The notes under the pieces were generated by a model. The model was given only the letters and a program-made list of their open reading frames with translations. It made no database searches and had not been told where the DNA came from. The position numbers and the translations under genes were made by a program. From positions 248,001 through 312,000 of the forward strand of contig BSBG01000002.1 of assembly GCA_030159235.1 (NCBI GenBank): a stretch of DNA of 64,000 nucleotides, given 5' to 3'. This document shows, in pieces, positions 19,990 through 30,490 of the stretch (position 1 is the stretch's first letter; each line of letters starts with the position of its first letter). This stretch comes from Bacillus safensis (GTDB taxonomy: Bacteria > Bacillota > Bacilli > Bacillales > Bacillaceae).

Positions 19990-21264
19990 TTACGCTTTCT
20001 GGTGGGCCTTCATCATTTGAATCAGCTCATCAAGCTTCACTTCAATTTGTTCACCCGTTGTTGTATCTTTCACATTCACAATTTGCTGCGCGAGCTCATC
20101 TTCACCAAGTACCGCAATAAATTTGGCTTTCAATCGATCAGCTGCTTTAAATTGTCCTTTTAGTTTCTTCCCTGTATAGTCCATTTCACTTGAGATGCCT
20201 TTTTTTCTTAGACGATTTAATAAGGTAACAGAATAATCCTTCGCTTCATCTCCGAGTGCAGCAATGTATAGATCAATACCATCCTGCACAGGAAGCTCAA
20301 TCCCTTCTGCATCGATTGCCGATAGGAAACGCTCAATACTCATCGCAAAACCGATCCCTGGTGATTCAGGACCACCAATTCCTTCAACAAGTCCATCATA
20401 ACGGCCGCCGCCGGCTAATGTTGTAATCGCACCAAAGCCTTCTGCATTACTCATGATCTCAAATGCTGTGTGATTGTAATAATCAAGACCGCGCACTAAG
20501 TTTGGATCGACGACATATTCAATGCCTATATCTGTTAAGTATTGTGTGACCTTTTCAAAATACGTTCGTGATTCCTCATTTAAGTAATCTTGAATGGATG
20601 GAGCCGTTGCCATCAGTTCGTGGTCACGATCCTTTTTACAATCAAGAATACGCAGCGGATTTTGATGTAAACGAGTTTGACAGTCATGACAGAATTCATC
20701 AATTCTTGGCTCAAAGTGCTCGACAAGTGCTTTGCGGTAGTCTGCACGGCTCTCTTTGTCACCAAGGCTGTTAATGACGAGCTTTAAGTTGGAAAGGCCT
20801 GCTTTCTCATAGACACTCATCGCAAGTGAAATGACTTCTGCATCAATGGCAGGATCTTTTGAACCAATCGCTTCAATCCCAAATTGATAAAATTGACGAT
20901 ATCTTCCTGTTTGCGGACGTTCATAGCGGAACATAGGTCCGATGTAATACAGCTTGGTTGGCTGCGCCGGTTGTGCAAATAATTTATTTTCAACATAAGA
21001 GCGTACGGTTGAAGCCGTTCCCTCCGGGCGAAGTGTAATGCTACGTCCTTTTTTATCTTCAAATGTGTACATCTCTTTTTGAACGATATCAGTTGATTCG
21101 CCTACTCCCCGTGCAAACAGCTCTGTATGCTCGAAAATTGGTGTGCGGATTTCTTTGTATTGAAAGGCTGCACATGTATCTCTCGCAATTTGTTCAACAT
21201 ACTGCCAGCGTTCTGACTCTCCAGGTAAAATATCCTGTGTGCCTCTTGGAATATTAAAACTCAT
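19990..21264 (-). CDS. hisS: Histidine-tRNA ligase
   Basis: A 424-aa class IIa synthetase. Motif 2 ([20 protein letters not shown]), the His-specific [15 protein letters not shown], motif 3 ([20 protein letters not shown]) and a C-terminal anticodon domain are all visible. The start is ATG 21264 ([13 protein letters not shown]) after GTAGGAGG. It is preceded by a T-box leader whose candidate specifier is CAC (His). It is cotranscribed with aspS. Confidence 0.97.
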   Translation of the reverse strand: MSFNIPRGTQDILPGESERWQYVEQIARDTCAAFQYKEIRTPIFEHTELFARGVGESTDIVQKEMYTFEDKKGRSITLRPEGTASTVRSYVENKLFAQPAQPTKLYYIGPMFRYERPQTGRYRQFYQFGIEAIGSKDPAIDAEVISLAMSVYEKAGLSNLKLVINSLGDKESRADYRKALVEHFEPRIDEFCHDCQTRLHQNPLRILDCKKDRDHELMATAPSIQDYLNEESRTYFEKVTQYLTDIGIEYVVDPNLVRGLDYYNHTAFEIMSNAEGFGAITTLAGGGRYDGLVEGIGGPESPGIGFAMSIERFLSAIDAEGIELPVQDGIDLYIAALGDEAKDYSVTLLNRLRKKGISSEMDYTGKKLKGQFKAADRLKAKFIAVLGEDELAQQIVNVKDTTTGEQIEVKLDELIQMMKAHQKA

Positions 21265-21303
21265 TTTTCGTCCTCCTACGACCATCATTCATTTTTTATG
21301 TGG

Positions 21304-21604
21304 ACATATAAAAAACCCCCGCCTCTACTATGTGTATAGTAGGGACGAGAGTTATACCCGTGGTGCCACCCTAGTTGGAACATGATCCAGCCATGTTCCC
21401 GCTCAAATCCTTAACGCAGATTCACGTTCTCCGCCTATTGACTCATTTTTAGAGTGTTCAGCAGGAAACCTACAGAGTGTTCTTTCGTGATAAATGCCAT
21501 GCGGATTCGCTTTCAGCCTAAGGCGATTCCTCTCTGCTCACGCAATTTACCCTACTATTCTCTATCATCAGTTCCACATTTTAAATTTTCAAGTGTGTTG
21601 ATTT
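21304..21604 (-). promoter_or_regulatory. His T-box leader of hisS-aspS
   Basis: The T-box core AGGGTGGCACCACGGG (rev. 21372-21357) is followed by a terminator made of CTCGTCCCTACTAT and ATAGTAGAGGCGGGGG plus TTTTTT. A candidate specifier CAC (His) lies at 21479-21477 within GAACACTCTG, and an AGTA-type motif is near the leader 5' end. It should respond to uncharged tRNA-His, placing aspS under the same signal. Confidence 0.92.
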
Positions 21605-21609
21605 ATATT

Positions 21610-21639
21610 ATAATAAGGTCGGTGCTGCTACTCTGTCAA
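21610..21639 (-). promoter_or_regulatory. Sigma-A promoter of hisS-aspS
   Basis: TTGACA (21639-21634), 18-bp spacer, TATTAT (21615-21610). The -35 box contains the TGA stop of yrzK. Confidence 0.85.
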
Positions 21640-21806
21640 CCCTTGCCGTGCCTCTTTTTCTTTTCCAGCTCTTCTTTTGACGTACATCCGTATTCAGATG
21701 CGGTTTCTTCAAGGAAGCCTGGCTGATCCATTTCGTCGTGCTGCCAGCGGTCGATATCACGATGTCCATTATATTGCACTCGTCCTAATTTTCTGCTTAA
21801 TCTCAT
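21636..21806 (-). CDS. yrzK: Small hydrophilic protein YrzK
   Basis: A 56-aa charged protein (MRLSRKLGRVQYNGHRDIDR...KKRHGKG) of unknown function, in the position of yrzK in B. subtilis. The start is ATG 21806, 7 nt after AAAGGATG. The upstream extension from GTG 21827 would include the Shine-Dalgarno. Its stop codon lies in the hisS -35 box, and it is divergent from yrvJ. Confidence 0.75.
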   Translation of the reverse strand: MRLSRKLGRVQYNGHRDIDRWQHDEMDQPGFLEETASEYGCTSKEELEKKKRHGKG

Positions 21807-21943
21807 GTTTGTACATCCTTTTATCACATTTTTATTTAGTATAAACAGATTGATTCATTTTTATTAGGGAAACTGCAAGGAATTAGTCCATTACATAACG
21901 AATTAACATTCATCGGTTTTACAAAGGAGGGGAAAACACCGTT

Positions 21944-23524
21944 TTGAATCTGAAAAAACACAATCAAATGATGATGCTGCTTACTTGTTTTGTCCTCATC
22001 GCAAGTTCTTTGCCTATGACACACGCTACAGCACAAACAGATCAAGCTGTGGTCGCAACAGATGAAATCAATGTGAGAACGGGCCCTGGTTTAAGCTATG
22101 GAATCGCAGCTGTTGTGAAACGTGGAGAAAGCTATTCGATTCTTACAGAACAAGGAGAATGGGTGCAGATTCAATTGTCGAACGGACAAAAAGGCTGGGT
22201 CGTTTCATGGCTGATTACCACATCATCCAGCACTCAAAAGTCCGCTAAGCCAAAAGCGCAAGGTCAAAGCACGACAGGAGGCAGTACAATTACATCGACA
22301 GCTTCCGACCTTCGCATTCGGACAGGCCCTGGGACTTCCTATCAAGTGATCGGGACTTTCCCGCAAGGCGCTTCCGCTAAAAGACTGGAGACAAGCGGCA
22401 AATGGACAAAAATTTCGTATAAACAAGCAGAAGGATGGGTCCACTCTGATTATGTTTCAGGCGGGCAAAAAGCTTCTCAATCAAGTGCAGGTGAATCCTC
22501 TCGCTCTAAACAGACAGGCACAGTTGGCGTATCGAGCTTAAATGTACGGCAATCAGCGGCACCAAATGCACAAGTCATCGCTTCACTTGCCCGCAACACA
22601 CAGATCACCATTTTGCGAGAGCAGAACGGCTGGTATGAAATTGAGGGGAAAGGCGTAAAAGGTTGGGTGGCAAGCTATTACATCGTCACAGGCAAAGACG
22701 CAGGCTCTGCACCTGAAAAGAGTTCATCCACTTCGGCTTCTAAGCAAAAAGCGTACATTGTCTATGACGGCACCAACATTCGAAGAAGCGCTTCTACCTC
22801 TGCTGGGATTGCAGAAAGAGCAACAAAAGGAGCTGCCTATCATATTGTTCGGACGCAAGGTGACTGGTACGAGGTGACACTATCAAACGGCGGGACTGGC
22901 TATGTGGCGAGCTGGGTCGTTCAAACGAAGAAAAATAGCAGTGAAGCGCCAAGACCTCAGCACGATTCATCGTCTGGAACTGGTTCTTTAAAAGGAAAAA
23001 CGATTGTTCTTGATCCTGGTCATGGCGGAAAAGACAGCGGCACGATTGGCGCAGACGGTGCATTTGAAAAGAATATCACCATCAAAACCGCTCATTTACT
23101 GGCAGGCAAATTAAGGGCTTCTGGTGCAAATGTTTATTTAACAAGAAGTGACGATACCTTTATTAGCCTTCAATCAAGGGTGGCAACATCTCATTACCGA
23201 AATGCAGATGCTTTCATCAGTATTCATTATGATAGTTTTATGGACCAAAGCGTGAGAGGCAGTACAGCGTATTATTATCAAGCAGCAAAAGATCAGCAAT
23301 TAGCGTCAAGCGTTCATACTGAAGTCGCAAAACGCTCTCAAATCCCTGATAAGGGTGTTAAATTCGGAGATTATTTTGTTTTAAGAGAAAACAAACGCCC
23401 TTCCCTTTTATATGAACTCGGGTATTTAAGCAATCCTCAGGAGGAAGCGATCATTTATAGCGCCTCTTACCAAGAACGAGTCACAGAAGGAATGACTGAA
23501 GGTTTAAAGCACTATTTCCGTTAA
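21944..23524 (+). CDS. yrvJ: N-acetylmuramoyl-L-alanine amidase with four SH3b repeats (YrvJ)
   Basis: A 526-aa secreted cell-wall hydrolase. The signal peptide (about 1-30) precedes four bacterial SH3 repeats beginning near DEINVRTGPG, SDLRIRTGPG, SSLNVRQSAA and GTNIRRSAST, joined by Ser/Lys-rich linkers. The C-terminal Amidase_3 domain shows zinc-ligand motifs LDPGHGGKDSG, FEKNITIK, SIHYDSF and a final LYELGYLSN with catalytic Glu. It starts at TTG 21944 after AAAGGAGG. Single transcript with its own terminator; likely role is wall turnover. Confidence 0.93.
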   Translation: MNLKKHNQMMMLLTCFVLIASSLPMTHATAQTDQAVVATDEINVRTGPGLSYGIAAVVKRGESYSILTEQGEWVQIQLSNGQKGWVVSWLITTSSSTQKSAKPKAQGQSTTGGSTITSTASDLRIRTGPGTSYQVIGTFPQGASAKRLETSGKWTKISYKQAEGWVHSDYVSGGQKASQSSAGESSRSKQTGTVGVSSLNVRQSAAPNAQVIASLARNTQITILREQNGWYEIEGKGVKGWVASYYIVTGKDAGSAPEKSSSTSASKQKAYIVYDGTNIRRSASTSAGIAERATKGAAYHIVRTQGDWYEVTLSNGGTGYVASWVVQTKKNSSEAPRPQHDSSSGTGSLKGKTIVLDPGHGGKDSGTIGADGAFEKNITIKTAHLLAGKLRASGANVYLTRSDDTFISLQSRVATSHYRNADAFISIHYDSFMDQSVRGSTAYYYQAAKDQQLASSVHTEVAKRSQIPDKGVKFGDYFVLRENKRPSLLYELGYLSNPQEEAIIYSASYQERVTEGMTEGLKHYFR

Positions 23525-23527
23525 GAA

Positions 23528-23553
23528 GAAAGAGGCCTCTGCGCCTCTTTTTT
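23528..23553 (+). terminator. Terminator of yrvJ
   Basis: AGAGGC pairs with GCCTCT around CTCTGC, followed by TTTTTT. Confidence 0.85.
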
Positions 23554-23570
23554 GTATGATTGCAAAAGAA

Positions 23571-23616
23571 AAAGACTCTAAACAAACTCCCGCATGAGTT
23601 CATCTACAGTCTAGAG
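23571..23616 (-). terminator. Terminator of dtd
   Basis: On the minus strand CTCTAGAC pairs with TTAGAGTC with an inner AACTC/GAGTT hairpin, followed by TTTTTC. It lies right after the dtd stop and converges with the yrvJ terminator. Confidence 0.6.
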
Positions 23617-23621
23617 CGAAT

Positions 23622-24065
23622 CTATTCTTTGCTGTCCATCAAAATAGTGACTGGCCCTGAATTGGTCAATGACACATCCATCATCGCGCCAAAACGGCCA
23701 GTTTCTACATGAATGCCTTTTTCTCTAAGGGTTTTATTGAAACATTCGTAAAGCGAGTTGGCTGCATCTGGCTTCGCGGCTTTCATAAAATTAGGCCGTC
23801 TGCCCTTTCTCGTATCACCGCAAAGGGTAAATTGCGACACAGACAGGACGCTTCCTTTTATGTCCAATAATGAATGATTCATTTTTCCGTTTTCATCTTC
23901 AAAAATACGTAAATGTGCAAGCTTTTCAGCTAAGTAAAGCACATCTTCTTCTGTATCTTCATGCGTGACACCAACGAGCACCATATATCCTTCGTTAATG
24001 GCACCTGTGATCTCTTCTTCTACCTTTACAGATGCACTTGTCACACGCTGCACAACAAGCCTCAT
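23622..24065 (-). CDS. dtd: D-aminoacyl-tRNA deacylase
   Basis: A 147-aa Dtd-family enzyme hydrolysing D-amino acids from tRNA. The two active-site motifs [11 protein letters not shown] (about residue 77) and the C-terminal [14 protein letters not shown] (about 128, Gly-cisPro-type loop as NSGPVT) are present. ATG 24065 follows AGAAAGGAAG. It lies 18 bp downstream of relA and is probably cotranscribed with it. Confidence 0.95.
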   Translation of the reverse strand: MRLVVQRVTSASVKVEEEITGAINEGYMVLVGVTHEDTEEDVLYLAEKLAHLRIFEDENGKMNHSLLDIKGSVLSVSQFTLCGDTRKGRRPNFMKAAKPDAANSLYECFNKTLREKGIHVETGRFGAMMDVSLTNSGPVTILMDSKE

Positions 24066-24083
24066 AGACGATATACTTCCTTT

Positions 24084-26294
24084 CTAATTAATGAATCGGC
24101 GAACAGAGTAAATGTCTTTGATTTGTTTGATGCGTTCTACCACTTTGTGCAAATGGTTAATATTTTGGATAAAGATCGCCATATGGATCGTCGCCACTTT
24201 GTTACGATCAGACTTCCCAGAAACAGAGGAGATGTTCGTTTTGGTTTCGTTGACTGCTTGAAGCACCTCATTGAGTAAGCCGCGTCGATCATATCCTAAT
24301 ATTTCAATTTCCACATTGTATTCTTTACGATTTTGAGCAGGCTGCTCATGCTCCCACTCAACCGGAATTAATCGTTCCTGCGCTTCTCCTGTCTTCACGT
24401 TCGGACAGTCCTCACGGTGAACAGATACACCTCGGCCTTTTGTAATAAAGCCAACAATGCTGTCGCCAGGAACAGGATTACAGCATTTAGATAAGCGGAC
24501 AAGCAGGTTATCAATTCCTTTGACCCTTACGCCAGCTTCTCGTTTCTTCCCGTGATACGGCTTTGATTCTACTGTCACTTCTTGGACGGTTTTCTCTTGT
24601 TCTTCTTGATCTCTTTGTTTTCTTTCTTTTTCTGTTAAACGATTGGCTACTTGGAGTGCCGTAATGCCGTTATATCCAACGGCCGCATACATGTCCTCTT
24701 CGTTTGAAAAATTAAATTTGTCAGCCACTTTTTGCAGGTTTTCAGCTGTCAGAATGTCTTTGACATCAAACTCAAGGTTTTTGATTTCTTTCTCCACGAG
24801 TTCTCGGCCTTTTTCGACATTTTCTTCACGGCGCTGTTTTTTGAAAAACTGTCTAATCTTGTGCTTCGCTTGGGAGGTTTGGGCCAGTTTGACCCAATCC
24901 TGACTTGGCCCGTAGCTGTGCTTTGATGTCAGAATTTCAATAATGTCACCTGTTTTTAGTTTATGATCAAGCGTGACCATCTTACCGTTGACCTTGGCAC
25001 CAATCGTTTTATTCCCAATTTCCGAGTGAATCCGGTAGGAGAAGTCAATCGGAACTGAACCCGATGGCAGTTCAATCACGTCTCCTTTTGGTGTAAATAC
25101 AAACACCATATCAGAGAAGAGGTCGATCTTTAGCGATTCCATAAATTCTTCTGCATCTGTGGATTCGTTTTGGAACTCTAGAATTTCCCTAAACCAAGAG
25201 AGCTTCTTCTGGAAGACTGCTTCTTCCGTTGGTTCTGCTGACTCCTTGCCTTCTTTGTATGCCCAGTGTGCCGCAATCCCGTATTCTGCAATTTCATGCA
25301 TTTCCACTGTACGGATCTGAACTTCAAGCGGGTCACCTTTCGGCCCAATCACCGTAGTATGAAGGGACTGGTACATGTTCGGCTTTGGCATCGCAATATA
25401 ATCCTTAAACCTGCCTGGCATCGGCTTCCAGCATGTATGGATAATTCCGAGCACGGCATAGCAGTCTTTAATGCTGTCGACCAAAATACGAACGGCAAGC
25501 AGATCATAAATTTCATTAAACTGCTTATTTTGCAAGACCATTTTACGATAAATGCTATAAATATGTTTTGGTCTGCCGGAAAATTCAGCCTTGATGTTCA
25601 CCTCAGACACGCGGTCTTTCACTTCATTGACAACCTCGTCCAAGTATTCCTCACGTTCCGCTCGTTTGCGTTTCATCAGATTTACAATTCGGTAGTATTG
25701 CTGCGGATTTAAATAGCGGAGTGCTGTATCTTCAAGCTCCCACTTAATCTTTGAAATCCCTAATCTGTGCGCAAGCGGTGCGAAGATTTCAAGTGTTTCA
25801 TTTGAAATTCTTCGCTGCTTTTCCTGCGGAAGATGTTTGAGCGTTCTCATATTATGAAGACGGTCTGCCAGCTTAATCAAGATCACACGAATATCCTGTG
25901 CCATTGCAACAAACATTTTTCGATGGTTTTCGGCCTGTTGTTCTTCCTGTGATTTGTATTTAATCTTTCCGAGCTTTGTGACACCATCAACAAGCATTGC
26001 CACTTCTTCGTTAAAATGCTCTTTTAAATCCTGCAATGTCACATCTGTATCCTCGACTACATCGTGCAGGAAACCACCCGCAATGGTCGATGGGTCCATT
26101 TCAAGGTCAACAAGAATGCCCGCCACTTGAATTGGATGGATAATATAGGGCTCACCAGATTTCCGGTATTGCTCCTTGTGTGCATTCTCAGCATATTCAT
26201 ATGCTCGCTCTATAAATTGAATATGTTCAGCGGACAGGTATTCTCTTGCCTTGTCTATGACCTGCTGCGCCGTTAAAACTTGTTCGTTCGCCAT
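24084..26294 (-). CDS. relA: Bifunctional (p)ppGpp synthetase/hydrolase
   Basis: A 736-aa RSH enzyme, the stringent-response regulator. Domains in order are the HD hydrolase ([12 protein letters not shown], near residue 75), the synthetase domain ([11 protein letters not shown] region), TGS (about 390-450), a Zn-finger-like stretch ([11 protein letters not shown]) and ACT ([14 protein letters not shown]). Both catalytic domains look intact. ATG 26294 follows AAAAAGGTGA. It lies between apt, which feeds purine salvage, and dtd. A separate sigma-A promoter lies upstream. Confidence 0.97.
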   Translation of the reverse strand: MANEQVLTAQQVIDKAREYLSAEHIQFIERAYEYAENAHKEQYRKSGEPYIIHPIQVAGILVDLEMDPSTIAGGFLHDVVEDTDVTLQDLKEHFNEEVAMLVDGVTKLGKIKYKSQEEQQAENHRKMFVAMAQDIRVILIKLADRLHNMRTLKHLPQEKQRRISNETLEIFAPLAHRLGISKIKWELEDTALRYLNPQQYYRIVNLMKRKRAEREEYLDEVVNEVKDRVSEVNIKAEFSGRPKHIYSIYRKMVLQNKQFNEIYDLLAVRILVDSIKDCYAVLGIIHTCWKPMPGRFKDYIAMPKPNMYQSLHTTVIGPKGDPLEVQIRTVEMHEIAEYGIAAHWAYKEGKESAEPTEEAVFQKKLSWFREILEFQNESTDAEEFMESLKIDLFSDMVFVFTPKGDVIELPSGSVPIDFSYRIHSEIGNKTIGAKVNGKMVTLDHKLKTGDIIEILTSKHSYGPSQDWVKLAQTSQAKHKIRQFFKKQRREENVEKGRELVEKEIKNLEFDVKDILTAENLQKVADKFNFSNEEDMYAAVGYNGITALQVANRLTEKERKQRDQEEQEKTVQEVTVESKPYHGKKREAGVRVKGIDNLLVRLSKCCNPVPGDSIVGFITKGRGVSVHREDCPNVKTGEAQERLIPVEWEHEQPAQNRKEYNVEIEILGYDRRGLLNEVLQAVNETKTNISSVSGKSDRNKVATIHMAIFIQNINHLHKVVERIKQIKDIYSVRRFIN

Positions 26295-26331
26295 GGAATC
26301 ACCTTTTTAAATGAAAACTGTATTGTAGTTT

Positions 26332-26360
26332 ATTATCAAGAAAAATTCGATAGTTGTAAA
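26332..26360 (-). promoter_or_regulatory. Sigma-A promoter of relA
   Basis: TTTACA (26360-26355), 17-bp spacer, GATAAT (26337-26332), each one mismatch from consensus, downstream of the apt terminator. Confidence 0.7.
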
Positions 26361-26392
26361 GAGAAGAAGTCCGCTAAAAGATTTTTGATAGG

Positions 26393-26425
26393 AAAAAAGC
26401 ACCCTTCTTACTGAGTGCTTTTTAC
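26393..26425 (-). terminator. Terminator of apt
   Basis: AAAAAGCAC pairs with GTGCTTTTTT around a 12-nt loop, 12 bp after the apt stop. Confidence 0.85.
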
Positions 26426-26436
26426 GAATAACTCCA

Positions 26437-26949
26437 TTAGTATTGCATTAACGTCATGATATCGTAGCCGTCAAGCTTCTTTCTGCCATCCAGATACGTC
26501 AGTTCAATCAAAAATGCAATCCCTGCCACAACGCCGCCCAATTCCTCTACAAGCTTGATGGATGCTTCAATTGTTCCACCAGTCGCAAGTAAGTCATCTG
26601 TAATCAGGACACGCTGCCCAGGACGAATTGCATCTTTATGAATCGTTAATACATCTTTACCGTATTCCAAGCCGTAATCGACTTTAATGACTTCACGAGG
26701 AAGCTTTCCTTCTTTACGAACCGGTGCAAAGCCCACACCAAGTGCGTATGCTACAGGGCAGCCAATAATGAATCCACGCGCTTCAGGTCCAACAATGAGA
26801 TCAATATCTCTTTCCTTCGCGTATTCAACGATTTGGTCCGTTGCATAACGGTACACTTCGCCTTTATCCATTAACGTTGTAATATCTTTAAATTGTACAC
26901 CTTCCTTTGGGTAGTCAGGTACAACTGTCACATATTGTTTTAAATCCAT
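26437..26949 (-). CDS. apt: Adenine phosphoribosyltransferase
   Basis: A 170-aa type I phosphoribosyltransferase converting adenine and PRPP to AMP. The PRPP loop [16 protein letters not shown] lies near residues 117-132, and [17 protein letters not shown] is the family substrate segment. The start is ATG 26949 ([20 protein letters not shown]) behind GAGGAGG, equal to the B. subtilis start. It is 23 bp downstream of recJ. The recJ-apt-relA order is conserved. Confidence 0.96.
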   Translation of the reverse strand: MDLKQYVTVVPDYPKEGVQFKDITTLMDKGEVYRYATDQIVEYAKERDIDLIVGPEARGFIIGCPVAYALGVGFAPVRKEGKLPREVIKVDYGLEYGKDVLTIHKDAIRPGQRVLITDDLLATGGTIEASIKLVEELGGVVAGIAFLIELTYLDGRKKLDGYDIMTLMQY

Positions 26950-26972
26950 CTTTTTCTTTTCCTCCTCGTACG

Positions 26973-29297
26973 TCAAAGCACAGGTGAGACTTCGCTCATC
27001 ATGCTATTCAGCCATTCCTTCAGCTCTTTGGCTGAGGAATATGTTAGTGTTTGATCGAGTTCCATCAATCGTTGTTTTGCTGTATAGGACGCTGATGCCG
27101 TTAAATCTTTTTTAGGGGCATCAAGTACTATTGACAGCACACCATTCTCTATTTTAACAAAACCGAGTTCAAAAAACACCTTTGTCATAAAAATGATTGT
27201 ATCTTTTGACCAGCCTTTATGTTTGGCAAGCTCCATTCCTTGTTCTTTGATAGGAAAACTTCCACGTTTCAACAAGAACCCATAAAACCATTTGAATTGG
27301 TCACGGCTTGGAAAAGAGGACATAAAATGATCTTCTTTTCTTTGAAAAACTGTATAAATTCTGGCAGGGGTTTGATTTTCTAAAAGCTGCTTCAGCAAGT
27401 GCTCATCTGCGGGAACATCCGCAAAGACCACATACTTGCCCTGTACATCGAACGTTGACACATTTTCTGCATGAACATGATGAATTGGGATATTGACGTC
27501 CTGTTTTGTTGCTTCATCAAAACAGACAACCAAAGATTTTTCTGAATCAAGCGCCAAGGCTTTCTTCTCCCAATCCTTTTTCCCGCGCAGATCAAACAGC
27601 TGCCATTCATCAACTCGAGCATCTTTTAGCATGAGCTGAGGTTTCTTCCGGTTATTCCATTCATTTATAGACATTTCGCCAATCACGGAAATGCGGCTTC
27701 CCGGGACAACTTCTTCTTTTAGTTTTCCTTGGTGAAAGCCGACACAGTCAAGCAGCTTGTCTTCGTCTTTCAGAGACATTTTAATATGATTGTGGTTTGC
27801 CCCAATCGTTCGGATATCTTCAAGCCGCGCATCTTCAATCATAACGAACGGTTTTGGGTTTGACATACCGAATGGTGACAGCATCCCCGCTTCTTCAATC
27901 GCTTCGACCGTCAATTCATCTACCTTGCACACTGCATCGACCCGCTGAATCGGTATAAAATCTTCTTCTGTTAATGTTTCATTTGCATATTGATTTAATC
28001 TTTCCCTTAGTAAAGCGACATCATCCGCTCGAAGTGTCATACCTGCTGCCATCGGATGCCCGCCGAAATGCGGCAGGATGTCGCGGCATTTGCTTAAGTG
28101 GAAAAATAGATCGAAGCCAGCAATACTCCGGGCTGATCCTTTTGCCATTTGCGTCTCTTCATCTATTCCAAGCACAATTGCCGGACGAGAAAAAGTATCC
28201 GTCAATTTAGAGGCAACAATTCCGACAACGCCAGGATTCCAGCCAGCTTTCGCTACAACGATCGCAGACTGGTCATCGCCTGTCTCTTCCACCATTTGAA
28301 TGGCTTCTTCTGTGATTGTACTGACGATTTTTTGCCGCTCTTTATTCAATTCCTGTACAAAACGAGCAAGCTCTTCGGCTTCAATCTTATCCTCAGTCAT
28401 CAGAAGATGAACAGCTGGATCTGCCTGTTCAATTCGTCCAACAGCGTTCAGCCTTGGCGCGATTTGAAAGCCGACCGTTTCCTCGTTTGCTTCCTCAAGA
28501 GTGGCTCCCGCTTCTTTCAACAACGCCTTCAGCCCCGGTCTTTTCGACTGTCGAAGCTGCATAAGCCCTTTTTTGGCGAGCCATCTATTTTCATTATGAA
28601 GCGGGACAAGATCCGCGATTGTCCCGATTGCCGCAAGATCTAACAGCTGAACTGGCACCTTCCCAAGAAGTGCATGCGCCACTTTAAACGCTACACCTAC
28701 ACCAGCGAGTTCTTTAAATGGATACTCACAGCCCGGCTGCTTAGGATGGACAATCGCAAGTGCCTCCGGCAGCTCCTCACTTGGTTCATGGTGATCTGTG
28801 ATAATCAGGTCTAACCCTATTTCTTTTGCAATACGTGCTTCATTTACAGCAGCAATGCCTGTATCGACCGTGATGACAAGCGATGCTCCTTGCTCCTTAA
28901 TATATCGAAAAGCCTGTTCATTGGGCCCATAGCCTTCTTTAAATCGATCTGGAATATAAAAGTCTACTTTCGCAGACAATTCTTTTAATGTATGTAAAAG
29001 CACAGACGTACTTGTCACACCATCTGCATCATAGTCTCCGAAGATCACAATCGATTCCTGCTCTTCGATCGCTTTGTTGATGCGCTCTACTGCTTCCTTC
29101 ATTCCTTTTAATAAGAATGGATCATGAAATTCGGCTTTTTGATCAAATAAAAAAGACCTCGCTTCTTCTACTTCTTCGAGTCCTCTTTTTACGAGAAGCG
29201 ATGCAGTCAGCGCTGAAATATTCAGATTTTCAGAGAGTGATTTCAATTTTTCTTCGCTTGGATGTTCATATTCCCAGCGCATTTTGGATAATAACAT
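26973..29297 (-). CDS. recJ: Single-stranded-DNA-specific exonuclease RecJ
   Basis: A 774-aa DHH-family 5'-3' ssDNA exonuclease for recombination and mismatch repair. DHH motifs [13 protein letters not shown] (about residue 85) and [14 protein letters not shown] (about 165), DHHA1 motif [12 protein letters not shown] (about 410), an OB region and the C-terminal Firmicute-specific domain are all seen. The start is ATG 29297 ([13 protein letters not shown]) behind GAGGGGTGA; a GTG 21 bp upstream is rejected. Confidence 0.95.
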   Translation of the reverse strand: MLLSKMRWEYEHPSEEKLKSLSENLNISALTASLLVKRGLEEVEEARSFLFDQKAEFHDPFLLKGMKEAVERINKAIEEQESIVIFGDYDADGVTSTSVLLHTLKELSAKVDFYIPDRFKEGYGPNEQAFRYIKEQGASLVITVDTGIAAVNEARIAKEIGLDLIITDHHEPSEELPEALAIVHPKQPGCEYPFKELAGVGVAFKVAHALLGKVPVQLLDLAAIGTIADLVPLHNENRWLAKKGLMQLRQSKRPGLKALLKEAGATLEEANEETVGFQIAPRLNAVGRIEQADPAVHLLMTEDKIEAEELARFVQELNKERQKIVSTITEEAIQMVEETGDDQSAIVVAKAGWNPGVVGIVASKLTDTFSRPAIVLGIDEETQMAKGSARSIAGFDLFFHLSKCRDILPHFGGHPMAAGMTLRADDVALLRERLNQYANETLTEEDFIPIQRVDAVCKVDELTVEAIEEAGMLSPFGMSNPKPFVMIEDARLEDIRTIGANHNHIKMSLKDEDKLLDCVGFHQGKLKEEVVPGSRISVIGEMSINEWNNRKKPQLMLKDARVDEWQLFDLRGKKDWEKKALALDSEKSLVVCFDEATKQDVNIPIHHVHAENVSTFDVQGKYVVFADVPADEHLLKQLLENQTPARIYTVFQRKEDHFMSSFPSRDQFKWFYGFLLKRGSFPIKEQGMELAKHKGWSKDTIIFMTKVFFELGFVKIENGVLSIVLDAPKKDLTASASYTAKQRLMELDQTLTYSSAKELKEWLNSMMSEVSPVL

Positions 29298-29319
29298 AAA
29301 TTCACCCCTCAACCACACT

Positions 29320-29349
29320 ATTATACTAGAGTAGACTGAGGGGTTTCAA
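29320..29349 (-). promoter_or_regulatory. Sigma-A promoter of recJ
   Basis: TTGAAA (29349-29344), 18-bp spacer, TATAAT (29325-29320). An 8-bp inverted repeat (ACCCCTCA 29304-29311 with TGAGGGGT 29337-29344) spans it; one arm is the recJ Shine-Dalgarno. Confidence 0.75.
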
Positions 29350-29378
29350 TTTTTATTTTATGAAATTGTGCTGGAAGA

Positions 29379-29729
29379 TTATTTTTCCTTCCGATCAAAT
29401 GATGCTGACTGTTCTTTTAAAGGCGTGACATGCGATTTTTTTTGAACGTCTTTGTCTGCCTTTTTAGTCGAAGCAGCAGGTGAAGCGGCTGCACGCTCAG
29501 CCTTTAAAGCCTTTAGTTCACGTTTCAGTTTCACAATTTGGAAAATCCCTGCAAATGCCACGATCAGTCCGCCCATTAGAACAGAGCCGATAATAACAAG
29601 GATCAGCGGCCATTCAGCCGTTCCAAATAAGTAATCTACCGCAACAGGCCTCACATTAATCACGGCAAATACTGAAACAATTAATACGAAAATAAATGCG
29701 AGTATGATGGTCCATTGTTGTTTGTTCAT
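29379..29729 (-). CDS. yrvD: LapA/DUF1049-type membrane protein YrvD
   Basis: A 116-aa protein with two membrane helices (about residues 7-26 and 42-64), followed by a cytoplasmic Lys/Ala-rich tail with coiled-coil character (KLKRELKALKAERAA). It belongs to the LapA-like DUF1049 family. Function in Bacillus is unknown. It lies downstream of yrvC as in B. subtilis. ATG 29729 follows GGGGGAT. Confidence 0.85.
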   Translation of the reverse strand: MNKQQWTIILAFIFVLIVSVFAVINVRPVAVDYLFGTAEWPLILVIIGSVLMGGLIVAFAGIFQIVKLKRELKALKAERAAASPAASTKKADKDVQKKSHVTPLKEQSASFDRKEK

Positions 29730-29754
29730 CTACATATCCCCCAAGCTTTTTCTT

Positions 29755-29868
29755 TTATTCTTCCCTTTTCCCTGTCCTTTTTAAACACAGGCAGAAAAGC
29801 AGGGGAAGAAACCCTATCAGCATGGGCATGAGTAGCTGCTGAGTTTTTCTTGAATCAGGCTCTTTCAT
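29755..29868 (-). CDS. Possible 37-aa single-span membrane peptide
   Basis: An ORF beginning MKEPDSRKTQQLLMPMLIGF with one strongly hydrophobic segment (LIGFLPLLFCLCL) and a basic tail (KRTGKREE). Its ATG (29868) overlaps the TGA that ends the shifted yrvC frame, in an ATGA arrangement typical of translational coupling. The Shine-Dalgarno is modest (GGAG, 10 nt away). I do not recognise a family. It could be a real small protein or the decayed tail of yrvC. Confidence 0.4.
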   Translation of the reverse strand: MKEPDSRKTQQLLMPMLIGFLPLLFCLCLKRTGKREE

Positions 29869-30307
29869 TCTTTTCTTTCTCCAGAAATGACAAGGGTATC
29901 CCCTTCTTCGATGACCGTATCTGGTCCTGGATTTAACATTTTCTCACAATGACGATGACTGTTACTTGGTAGTTTTGGCGAACATCAAGGTCACCGATTG
30001 TCCGCTGAACAGCCGGTGCATTTCTTTCAATCTTAAACCACTCAATTACCAGTTCATCAATTGCTACCTCTACAGTTTCAAGCGCTTTCGGCTTATAGAC
30101 CATGCCGCCTAAAATAGCCGCGATTTGTCTTGCTTCTTCATCGTTTAGCAGGATGCCAGAAATCGTTTCCTCATGGTCGTCCTCTTGAAAATGATACATT
30201 TCTCTTCTGCCGTCATCATGTGTAATGTTGGCAAGCTTCTCATTATTCCTTGTGATCATTTCGGCTTTATGACCGATACCTGGCAGTTCAGTTTCCCGAA
30301 CCTTCAT
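29865..30307 (-). pseudogene. yrvC: YrvC (TrkA-C/KhtT-like regulator), frameshifted
   Basis: The in-frame product is about 124 aa from ATG 30307, ending at VTVIVIVRKC. It matches the KhtT/YrvC family, with HDDGRREMYHF and an ILGGMVYKPKA motif. The reading frame stops at TAA 29935-29933, but a shifted frame continues directly with LNPGPDTVIEEGDTLVISGE, the standard end of the TrkA-C ligand domain, to a TGA at 29865. Adding one A to the AAAA run near 29942 restores a single frame. This is either a real one-base deletion or a homopolymer sequencing error. The start is uncertain, as no strong Shine-Dalgarno is seen. Confidence 0.8.
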
Positions 30308-30455
30308 AACAGCTTCATTGAATAAAGCCAAATGCCCTAACAGACACTTGCTTTCTATACTGATCTAAACGTATGTCATTATAGCAAAAGACCATTTCAA
30401 GATCAATGAAACCCGAAATGTTTTTTCAAATCAGCTTATTTATTGGAAAAACTAT

Positions 30456-30483
30456 AGAAAAAAGACTGCTGATTAGGCAGTCT
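30456..30483 (-). terminator. Terminator of secDF
   Basis: AGACTGC pairs with GCAGTCT around a 7-nt loop, then TTTTTTC on the minus strand, 8 bp beyond the secDF stop. Confidence 0.85.
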
Positions 30484-30490
30484 CGCTAAA

